Source: Streptosporangiaceae bacterium (GTDB lineage Bacteria > Actinomycetota > Actinomycetes > Streptosporangiales > Streptosporangiaceae). Taken from it: 17,998 nt of DNA. The notes under the pieces were generated by a model that searched no databases, was not told the DNA's origin, and saw only the letters and a program-made list of their open reading frames with translations. Below, one piece after another: positions 1 through 6,690 of this stretch; within the stretch, counting starts at the first letter, position 1; the number at the start of each line of letters is the position of its first letter. Position numbers and translations under genes: made by a program. The stretch spans positions 1 through 17,998 of the forward strand of contig JASHTQ010000366.1 of assembly GCA_030040475.1 (NCBI GenBank), given 5' to 3'.

Positions 1-1002
1 CGCTTCGTGCTGGCCTACGGCAACATCCAGCAGGGCTCGTGGGAGTGGTCGACCACGCCGGAGTTCCGCGACTTCTACAACCGCAGGTTCGCCGGCAAGG
101 GCGACATGCTCGGCTTCCAGATCGCCTTCGACCTGCCTGGCGACGAGTCCTTCCCGGAGAAGGCGACGTTCGAGGTGGCAAGGGAACTCGGCGTGCCTGT
201 CACGACGCACGCCGGGGTGTGGGCCGTCACCACGGACACCGGCATCCGGCTCATGTACGACAACGGGTTCGCCGTGCCGGGCACGATCTACGTGCACGCC
301 TCGTCGCTGTCCCCGGATTCCTACCACAAGATCGCCGCCACCGGCGGCTTCGTCTCGGTCTCGACCGAGAGCGAGTGCAACGCCGGCCAGGGCTATCCGC
401 CCACCTGGAAGCTGCGCAGGTACGGCATCCCGATCTCGCTCTCCCAGGACACGAGCGTCTGGTGGAGCGGCGACATCTTCGCGGCCATGCGGGCCACGCT
501 CAACGCGGACCGGGTGATGGAGCATTTCGAGGCGCACGCCGAGGGCAAGACGGTCACCAACCACTACCTGCGGGCGCAGAACGTCGTCGAGTACGCCACC
601 CGCGGCGGAGCGCAGGCGCTCGGCCTGGACTCGGTCGTCGGCAGCATCGAGCCGGGCAAGAAGGCCGACCTGGTGCTCATCAAGAACGACAACTCGCCGG
701 TCAGCTTCCCCGTCCTGCACCCCTACGGTCACGTGGTCTTCCAGGCGCAGCGCGGCGACGTGCACACGGTGCTGGTGAACGGCCGGGTGGTGAAGTACGA
801 CCACCGCCTGGTCGGCATCGACCTGGACCACGCACGCCAGGCGATCGGGCAGACCGTCGACTACCTCAAGGGCGAACTCGGCGGCGAGGCCTGGGCGCAG
901 GGCATGTCCCCGGAAATCCCGGAGAGCAAGGTGCTCAGCAACCCGTACACGTACACGGGTTCCGCCGCCTGGAAAGAGGAGCAAACCGAAGGCAAGCAGT
1001 AG
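1..1002 (+). CDS. Amidohydrolase / cytosine deaminase-like (AtzA/TrzA/SsnA type), 5' partial
   Basis: The reading frame is open to the left edge, so the true start and the N-terminal metal-binding HxH strand lie outside the window. About 331 residues are visible. Metal-dependent hydrolases of this family (COG0402) deaminate or dechlorinate heterocycles such as cytosine, triazines or adenosine derivatives. Visible family marks, numbered from the GTG at position 7, are THAG (metal His about 68), VHASSLS (His about 97) and SQDTS (candidate metal Asp about 148, normally GTDS-like). The C-terminal composite-domain signature GSIEPGKKADLVLIK (about 212-226) is followed by VLVNGRVV. Cys124 in the ESECN stretch replaces the usual motif around strand 7. 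The substrate cannot be read from the sequence. A strong hairpin follows the stop, then an ABC importer, so hydrolase and importer may serve one catabolic route; this is inference from position only. Confidence 0.85.
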   Translation, partial: RFVLAYGNIQQGSWEWSTTPEFRDFYNRRFAGKGDMLGFQIAFDLPGDESFPEKATFEVARELGVPVTTHAGVWAVTTDTGIRLMYDNGFAVPGTIYVHASSLSPDSYHKIAATGGFVSVSTESECNAGQGYPPTWKLRRYGIPISLSQDTSVWWSGDIFAAMRATLNADRVMEHFEAHAEGKTVTNHYLRAQNVVEYATRGGAQALGLDSVVGSIEPGKKADLVLIKNDNSPVSFPVLHPYGHVVFQAQRGDVHTVLVNGRVVKYDHRLVGIDLDHARQAIGQTVDYLKGELGGEAWAQGMSPEIPESKVLSNPYTYTGSAAWKEEQTEGKQ

Positions 1003-1023
1003 CAGACAAACCTCACCTCAGTA

Positions 1024-1055
1024 CCGGTGAGCCGGGCGCGCACCCGGCTCACCGG
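1024..1055 (+). terminator. Strong stem-loop between amidohydrolase and ABC operon
   Basis: A perfect 13-bp inverted repeat has arms CCGGTGAGCCGGG (1024-1036) and CCCGGCTCACCGG (1043-1055) around a 6-nt loop. It lies 21 nt after the amidohydrolase stop. No T-run follows, which is usual for high-GC actinobacterial terminators. It could end the hydrolase transcript, or it could be an intercistronic stabilising hairpin that lowers expression of the ABC genes relative to the hydrolase. Confidence 0.75.
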
Positions 1056-1104
1056 CCTAACCACTTAACCCACCTACCAGTGAGCAAGCACAAGGAGTTT
1101 AGCC

Positions 1105-2160
1105 GTGCGACCTATATCGGCAAGCCCGCGGCCCCGGCGTCGCGGCAGTGCCGCCCTGGCGGTGATCGCCGCAGGGCTCGCCCTAACGGCATGTAGCAGC
1201 AGTACCAGCAGCACCTCGGCCACCTCGGCCACCTCGTCAGCGAGCAGCAAGCCGCTGAGCATCGCCTACCTGTCGTTCGCCGTCGAGAACAGCTACGACG
1301 CCCCGATGCTGGCCGCCGCCCAGGCCGTGGCCAGCGACAACAACGCCACGATGAAGGTATTCGACGCGAACAACAGCCCGCAGACCCAGTACGCGCAGTT
1401 GCAGGACGTCATCAACTCCGGCCAGTACAACGGCATCATCCTGCAGCCCATCTTCGGCACCGGCCTGATCACCCTGGTAAAGCAGGCCATCGCCAAGGGG
1501 ATCAAGGTCGTCAACATGGACCAGATCCTCGGCCCGAACCTGTCCACTGACCAGCCGCAGGTGCCGGGCCTTTCCGCCAACGTCACGTTCGTGCCGACCG
1601 AGATCGGTACCAAGCTCGGGAACCTCGTGGTGCAGGCGTGCGAGGCCAAGAACCTCAGCCCCTGCAACGTCGGCTACCTCTACGACATCAAGGCCTCCGC
1701 GCTCGACGTCGCGATCTCCGGCGCGTTCACCAAGGCGATCGCGGCGGATCCGGCCATCAAGATCGTGGCCCAGGGGCAGAGCTTCTTCAGCCCGACCGAC
1801 GGCCTGTCCGCGGTGCAGGACATGCTGGCCGCCAAGCCGAACCTCAACCTGATCGTCGGCTCCGACCAGGGCATCGAGGGCGGCGCCGAGGCCCTGGCGG
1901 CCGCGCACAAGACCGGCAAGGTCATCCTGGTGGGTTACGGCGCCAGCGCCGCGGCGCTGGCGGGCGTGGCGTCGGGCGCCTGGTACGCGGACGTGGCCCA
2001 GGCGCCCGCCAGCGAGGGCCGGCTGGCCGTGCTGGCGCTGGTCAAGGCGCTGCGCACCGGGCAGAACAGCGGCGGCATCGACCCGGTTGCCCAGTTGCCC
2101 GACGGCGGCGTGGTGACCAAGGCAAACGTGACCCAGTTCACCGCCCAGTGGCCGGGATGA
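1105..2160 (+). CDS. CUT2-type sugar ABC transporter substrate-binding lipoprotein
   Basis: This is a 351-aa extracellular binding protein of the periplasmic-binding-protein type I fold (RbsB-like, Peripla_BP_4), which captures the ligand for the ATPase and permease that follow. The GTG start is supported by AAGGAG at 1092-1097, 7 nt upstream. Residues 1-30 form a lipoprotein signal: a basic PRPRRR stretch, a hydrophobic AALAVIAAGLALTAC and lipobox Cys30. A Ser/Thr-rich tether (about 31-48) follows. The mature part begins LSIAYLSFAVENSYDAPMLAA, as is typical for this fold, and later has QPIFGTGLITLVKQAIAKG and LIVGSDQGIEGGAEAL (the ligand-cleft Asp segment). The last codons overlap the ATPase gene by 4 nt (ATGA). 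The ligand is unknown. The RbsB-like fold also serves autoinducer-2, inositol and other polyols or nucleoside-like compounds. Confidence 0.9.
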   Translation: MRPISASPRPRRRGSAALAVIAAGLALTACSSSTSSTSATSATSSASSKPLSIAYLSFAVENSYDAPMLAAAQAVASDNNATMKVFDANNSPQTQYAQLQDVINSGQYNGIILQPIFGTGLITLVKQAIAKGIKVVNMDQILGPNLSTDQPQVPGLSANVTFVPTEIGTKLGNLVVQACEAKNLSPCNVGYLYDIKASALDVAISGAFTKAIAADPAIKIVAQGQSFFSPTDGLSAVQDMLAAKPNLNLIVGSDQGIEGGAEALAAAHKTGKVILVGYGASAAALAGVASGAWYADVAQAPASEGRLAVLALVKALRTGQNSGGIDPVAQLPDGGVVTKANVTQFTAQWPG

Positions 2161-3701
2161 CGGCGGAAGAGCAGACAGGTAACCAGGGCGCGCACGCCGA
2201 GTTGCGGGACGTCTCCAAGTCCTTCGGCGGCGCGCGCGCCCTGGAAGGGGTCAACCTGCGGATAGCCCGCGGGTCGATCCACGCCCTGGTGGGCGAGAAC
2301 GGCGCGGGCAAGTCGACCCTCGGGAAGATCATCTCCGGCGTGCTCGCCCCGGACAGCGGGCAACTGCTGGTCGACGGCGAGCCGGTTCGCTTCCGCTCGC
2401 CCAGGGACGCGATCGCCCGCGGCATCGCGGCGATAGCGCAGGAGCTGTCGATCGCGCCCTCGCTGTCGGCGGCACAGAACGTCTTTCTCGGCACCGAGCC
2501 GCGCCGGGCGGGTTTCCTGCGCCCGCGCGAGCTGGCCAGGCGCTACGCCGACCTGGCCGGCACGGCCGGCTTCGAACTCAGCGGCGAGGCGAACGCGGGC
2601 GGCTTGCGCACGGCGGACCAGCAGAAGGTGGAGATCCTGCGCGCGCTGGGCCGCCGGGCCGGGCTGATCGTGATGGACGAGCCGACCGCGGCCCTGTCCC
2701 GGCCGGACGTGACCACCCTGCACCAGATCATCCGCAGGCTGGCCCGCTCCGGCACCACGGTGGTGCTGGTCTCGCACTTCCTCGGCGAGGTGCTCGAGCT
2801 CGCCGACGAGGTGACGATCCTGCGCGACGGGCGCGTGGTGCGCACCACCCCGGCGGCCGGCCAGACCGAGGAGTCGCTGCTCGCCGCGATGCTCGGGCGA
2901 TCCGTCGGCGCCGCGTTCCCGGCCCGCCGCCAGCTCCCCCCGGACGCCCCCGTCGTGCTGTCGGTCCGCGGGCTTGTCGCACCCGGCGTCAGGGACGTGT
3001 CCTTCGACCTGCATGCCGGGGAGATCCTCGGCCTGGCCGGCCTCGTCGGCGCGGGCCGCACCGAACTCGCCCGGTCGCTGTACCGCGCGAACCGGGTAAC
3101 GCGCGGGACGATCGGCCTGGCCGGGGCCGGGCAGCTCGACACCGGGCGCAGGTCCGCGCATCCCCGGGCGGCGCTGCAGGCGGGCCTGGCGATGATCCCT
3201 GAGTCGCGCAAGGAGCAGGGCCTGATGCCGCGGCGTTCGGTCCGCGAGAACGTCAGCCTGGCCAGCCTGGACCTGCTGGGTCGCGGCGGGATCGTCAAGT
3301 CGCGCCCGGAGCGCAGGACCGTGCAGCAGGTGCTGCGCGAGCTGGACGTGCGGACCCGCAGCCAGGCCGTGCCCGCCGACGCGCTGTCCGGCGGCAATCA
3401 GCAGAAGCTGCTGTTCGCCAGGGTGCTGCTGCGCAAGCCGCGGGTCCTGATCGCCGACGAGCCGACCCGCGGCGTGGACGTCGGTGCCAAGCGGGCCATC
3501 TACCAGCTGCTGACCTCGCTGACCGCCGACGGCCTCGGCGTGCTGCTGATCTCCTCCGAGGTGGAGGAGATCCTCGGCCTGGCGCACCGGGTGCTCGTGA
3601 TGCGCGCGGGCCAGATCGCCGCCGAGCTGACCGGCGGTGAGATAACCGAAGCGGCGATACTGACGGCCGCGTTCGGCGCCACCGAGAAAGGTCCGTCATG
3701 A
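2157..3701 (+). CDS. CUT2-type sugar ABC transporter ATP-binding protein (RbsA-like, two NBDs)
   Basis: This is a 514-aa cytoplasmic motor with two fused nucleotide-binding domains, the standard build and length for RbsA/MglA/AraG proteins. NBD1 has Walker A GENGAGKST (46-54), the atypical signature TADQQKVEI (152-160) that replaces LSGGQ in this subfamily, Walker B LIVMDEPTA (170-178) and the H-loop SH (206-207). NBD2 has a degenerate Walker A GLVGAGRTEL (295-304, Lys to Arg as in the family), canonical LSGGNQQK (410-417) and LIADEPTRGVD (431-441). The start is the ATG that overlaps the stop of the binding-protein gene (ATGA). The frame stays open upstream to 1638, but that part is only the shadow of the binding-protein gene. 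Initiation probably depends on translational coupling, because no clear Shine-Dalgarno sequence precedes the ATG. Confidence 0.93.
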   Translation: MTAEEQTGNQGAHAELRDVSKSFGGARALEGVNLRIARGSIHALVGENGAGKSTLGKIISGVLAPDSGQLLVDGEPVRFRSPRDAIARGIAAIAQELSIAPSLSAAQNVFLGTEPRRAGFLRPRELARRYADLAGTAGFELSGEANAGGLRTADQQKVEILRALGRRAGLIVMDEPTAALSRPDVTTLHQIIRRLARSGTTVVLVSHFLGEVLELADEVTILRDGRVVRTTPAAGQTEESLLAAMLGRSVGAAFPARRQLPPDAPVVLSVRGLVAPGVRDVSFDLHAGEILGLAGLVGAGRTELARSLYRANRVTRGTIGLAGAGQLDTGRRSAHPRAALQAGLAMIPESRKEQGLMPRRSVRENVSLASLDLLGRGGIVKSRPERRTVQQVLRELDVRTRSQAVPADALSGGNQQKLLFARVLLRKPRVLIADEPTRGVDVGAKRAIYQLLTSLTADGLGVLLISSEVEEILGLAHRVLVMRAGQIAAELTGGEITEAAILTAAFGATEKGPS

Positions 3702-4699
3702 ACCAGCAGGATGCCCGAGGGATGGCTGTTGCCCAGAAAGGCGATGCGCCCATCCCGCTCCGCCCGGAGCTGCTGACCACGCTGCGCCGCGGCGGGATCG
3801 TCTTCCCCTTCATCGTGCTGTTCATCGTGCTCTCGGTCGCCAGCGGGTCCTTCTTCACCAAGGTCAACCTGCTGGACATCCTCGACCAGCAGGCCTCGAC
3901 GCTGATCATCGCCGCCGCCGGGACCCTGGTGCTGATAGCAGGCGGCATCGACCTGTCGGTCGGCGCGACCTATGCGCTGGCGGGCGTCACCGCGACGCGG
4001 CTTGCGCTGTCGGTCCCTCCGGCGCTGGCCATCGTGGCGGGCGTGGCGGTCGGGCTCGTGGTGGGCCTGGTCAACGGCGTGATCGCGACCTTCTTCAGGA
4101 TCAACTCGCTGATCGCCACGCTCGCCATGTCGTTCGTGGTCAGCGGCCTGGCGAGCCTCGTCACCAGCGGTAACCTGATCATCGCCTACAGTCGGCCGTC
4201 CTTCGGTGACCTCGCCCGCAGCTCGTTCCTCACGGTATTCACCTCGACCTGGACGATGGTCATCGCGGTCGCGGCGATCGCGGTCGTGCTGTCGCGGACC
4301 ACGGCCGGGCGCTACATGTACGCCGCGGGCAGCAACGCCGAGGCCGCCAGGCTGGCCGGGGTCCGGGTGCAGATGATCAAGCTGGTCACGTTCGTGATCA
4401 GCGGCGGAGCCGCGGCCCTCGGCGGCGTCATCGACGCGTCGCGGGTGCTCAGCGCGCAGGCCTCGAACGGCGAGACCACGCTGACCTTCACCGTTCTCGC
4501 GGGCATCGTGGTCGGCGGCACGAGCATCCTCGGCGGCGAGGGGGCGATCTGGCGCACCGTGGTCGGCGTGCTGTTCATCGCGCTGATCGGCAACGGCTAC
4601 GACCTGCTCGGGCTGAACCCGCTGTACGAGCAGATCACCCTCGGCGGCATCCTGCTCATCGCGGTTGGTGCCGACGCATGGTCGCGGCTGCGGACATGA
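3698..4699 (+). CDS. CUT2-type sugar ABC transporter permease (RbsC-like)
   Basis: This 333-aa polytopic membrane protein forms the translocation pore for the importer. Many hydrophobic segments are visible, beginning with GIVFPFIVLFIVLSVASG near residues 28-45 and TLIIAAAGTLVLIAGG near 68-83. The family hallmark GGIDLSVGATYALAG follows, then NGVIATFFRINSLIATLAMSFVVSGL. Near the C-terminus are VLAGIVVGGTSILGGEG, the BPD_transp_2 signature that contacts the ATPase, and ITLGGILLIAVGADAWSRL. Length is normal for RbsC-type permeases. The ATG overlaps the ATPase stop (ATGA) and has AAAGG about 6 nt upstream, so the three transporter genes are one operon. Its last 44 bases overlap the 3' end of the convergent minus-strand gene. 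Confidence 0.93.
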   Translation: MNQQDARGMAVAQKGDAPIPLRPELLTTLRRGGIVFPFIVLFIVLSVASGSFFTKVNLLDILDQQASTLIIAAAGTLVLIAGGIDLSVGATYALAGVTATRLALSVPPALAIVAGVAVGLVVGLVNGVIATFFRINSLIATLAMSFVVSGLASLVTSGNLIIAYSRPSFGDLARSSFLTVFTSTWTMVIAVAAIAVVLSRTTAGRYMYAAGSNAEAARLAGVRVQMIKLVTFVISGGAAALGGVIDASRVLSAQASNGETTLTFTVLAGIVVGGTSILGGEGAIWRTVVGVLFIALIGNGYDLLGLNPLYEQITLGGILLIAVGADAWSRLRT

Positions 4700-6560
4700 C
4701 CGACGCCCCGCCTGGCCGGCGGGGCATCGGCAACGCGGCGAGCGGCCTGGTGCTCACCCCGGGCAAGGTGACGATGCCGGGATCGCACTCCACCGCGCGC
4801 GGCACCGGGCCGGCCGTCCCGCGCACGGCGAGCAGCAGGGCGCGGTCCGGGAGGCTCTGCAGGACGGCGGGCTCGACCGCGTACTCGTAGACCCGCTGCG
4901 TACCCGCGCTGTCGCTCCAGCTCGTGCCGTCCGCCCAGGACATGGCCGTGGACCAGTTCCTCGACGTGGAGACGCCGCGGGACCGCTGCCCGAGGTCGAG
5001 CGGGTTGCCCGGCCAGCCTGCGCCGAAGGCGACGGTGCCGGAGTCGGAGGTGCCGCGGCCGTCCGTGTCGGTCCTCGTGGTGGAGTCGTTCCTGCCCAGG
5101 GTCGCGGTGCGCTGGGACAGCACGAACGTGTGCCGTCGGCCGATGTAGCCGGCCGCCTGCTCCGCCTCGGCGTGGTTGCCCAGCCGCATGAACGCGGCGG
5201 TCCCGCCGCCGAGCACCTGCAGGCTGTCCTCGCGCAGGTGCCGGAACATCAGGGTGAGCGGAACCCCGCGCCGTTCGCACGCGTCCGACAGCCGCTCCAG
5301 GTGCGGGCGGGTGATCTCGTCGGCCCCGGCGATGATCGCCGCGGGCGCCGACGCCGGGCTGGCGGATACCTGCACGGTCAGCCACTGGACGGCAAGCGCG
5401 GCGAGCATCTCGCCGTGCGCGCTGCGCGCCCCGGCCTCAAGCGCCAGGCAGGTGTAGTAGGCAGGTCGCCCGTCCTGGCCGGCGCCGGGTGCGCCGCCGG
5501 GGGAGTGGCCCGCGTACCTGGCAAGCTCGGCGAGGAACGCGTCCAGCCGGACCAGGTTGGGCCCGACCTGGCGGCGGTACTCGGCAGCGAACAGGTCCCC
5601 GCCGATCAGCGCCTCCTCCCGGGCGCTCAGCAGCCCGGGCAGGACCGGGTGGCCGAGTGCGGACTGCGCGGCGGCGGCGAGCCTGGCCGGGGTGACCCGC
5701 CCGTCCAGCGCGCCGGTCAGCTGCTGGAGCACGCGGGCATCGACCGCGCGATCAGAGCGCGCCCCGCCGGGCGCGCCGGCGTGGATCGCCTCGGCGAGCG
5801 CCCCGGTCAGCTCGGCCGGGGTCAGCCGCGCCAGCAGCCCGCACCGGTCCAGGTCGGCGGGCAGCACGTACTGGGCGGCCGGCACTCCCGCCTGCCGGGC
5901 GGTCGCGGTCAGCTGGCCGCTGGCGAGCTGGCCCGACAGGTCCATGACCAGCAGCGGCTGAGCGGCCAGGATGGACGCGCCGTGCGTGGTCAGCAGCGCC
6001 TGCCAGCCTCGCAGGCTGCCGCCGAAGACATCGGTCCGCCGGGTCGGCGGCTCCGCGCTGCCCCATTCCGCTTCCCGGCCGAGCCTGGCAAGCTGGCTAA
6101 GCCGCGCCAGCTCGGCGGACCTGTGCCCGGCGGCCCGCTCCCGCCACTCCGCGTGGGCCTGCCCGTAGTCCTGCTCCGGCTGGGCTGCGGCCGCCTGGTC
6201 TCGCCGATTCTGGAACCAGCATCCGGCCGTGTACCCCAGCCCGGAACCGCCGACCGCCGCCGCGGCGAGCAGTGCCACCCACGCATCGTCCGGGTCGTGG
6301 CCGTCGTGCGCGAACCCGGCGAGCAGCAACAGCAGGAGCGTCGCGGCCAGGCTGGGCCGGATCGTCCACCGGCGGGCCCGGTCGTAGCGGGCCTGGGCGG
6401 CCTCGGCGCGTGCCGCCGCTCGCCGAGCCCACCTGCCAGGATCCGGCTCCGGTTCCGGGTACGGCGCCGCGATCGTGCGCAGATCGCGGAAGATCCAGCC
6501 CAGCCGGGCGCCGGGGGTGAACAGCCGTTCCAGCGCGAGCCGCGGCGGGGGGACGCTCAT
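4656..6560 (-). CDS. Membrane-anchored VirD4/TraG-like protein with degenerate P-loop
   Basis: This is a 634-aa protein with the layout of a type IV coupling protein. A cytoplasmic, coiled-coil-prone N-terminus (about 40-65) leads to two close transmembrane segments (about 69-84 and 93-115), then a long RecA-like cytosolic part. Where VirD4/HerA ATPases have GATGSGK, this protein reads VFGGSLRGWQALL (178-190), so the Walker A Lys and Ser/Thr are missing. LLVMDLSG (203-210) matches the next strand, and IIAGADEI (409-416) sits at the Walker B place. RLGNHAEAEQAAGYIGRRH (459-477), FVLSQ and a C-terminal VEPAVLQSLPDRALLL resemble TraG/TraD C-terminal regions. Residues 483-555 are rich in Ser/Thr. 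The ATG start has GAAAGGA about 10 nt upstream. The protein probably does not hydrolyse ATP and may be a membrane platform for the divergent HerA-like ATPase (inference). The family assignment is from memory of motifs. Confidence 0.7.
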   Translation of the reverse strand: MSVPPPRLALERLFTPGARLGWIFRDLRTIAAPYPEPEPDPGRWARRAAARAEAAQARYDRARRWTIRPSLAATLLLLLLAGFAHDGHDPDDAWVALLAAAAVGGSGLGYTAGCWFQNRRDQAAAAQPEQDYGQAHAEWRERAAGHRSAELARLSQLARLGREAEWGSAEPPTRRTDVFGGSLRGWQALLTTHGASILAAQPLLVMDLSGQLASGQLTATARQAGVPAAQYVLPADLDRCGLLARLTPAELTGALAEAIHAGAPGGARSDRAVDARVLQQLTGALDGRVTPARLAAAAQSALGHPVLPGLLSAREEALIGGDLFAAEYRRQVGPNLVRLDAFLAELARYAGHSPGGAPGAGQDGRPAYYTCLALEAGARSAHGEMLAALAVQWLTVQVSASPASAPAAIIAGADEITRPHLERLSDACERRGVPLTLMFRHLREDSLQVLGGGTAAFMRLGNHAEAEQAAGYIGRRHTFVLSQRTATLGRNDSTTRTDTDGRGTSDSGTVAFGAGWPGNPLDLGQRSRGVSTSRNWSTAMSWADGTSWSDSAGTQRVYEYAVEPAVLQSLPDRALLLAVRGTAGPVPRAVECDPGIVTLPGVSTRPLAALPMPRRPGGASVMSAAATMRRHQPR

Positions 6561-6690
6561 GGCACCGGTGTCCTTTCCGGTAGTCCCTGCTCCGTGCGTC
6601 CGCCTCCCAAAGCCGATGATATGCCATCACCGGACCAATTCGTCACGAATGGCGACGAAGCATTTCCGGAGTGCAACTATTCTGGCCGTC
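6561..6690. promoter_or_regulatory. Divergent control region with palindromic operator candidate
   Basis: This 130-bp gap separates the two divergent ATPase-like genes and is clearly more AT-rich than either. It holds a perfect 13-bp palindrome, ATTCGT-C-ACGAAT (6638-6650), a plausible dimeric-repressor site. For the minus-strand gene, TATCAT (6621 to 6616) fits a -10 box about 55 nt upstream of its ATG; I see no convincing -35. For the plus-strand gene, TATTCT (6678-6683) fits a -10 box 7 nt before GTG 6691, which would give a leaderless transcript. The palindrome lies between the two candidate -10 boxes, so one regulator could control both genes. This is a reading of the bases only. Confidence 0.45.

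Noticed and set aside
1935..3587. 550-codon open frame on the minus strand
   Set aside because: Antisense to the ABC ATPase, whose motifs are unambiguous; the frame is an effect of high third-position GC.
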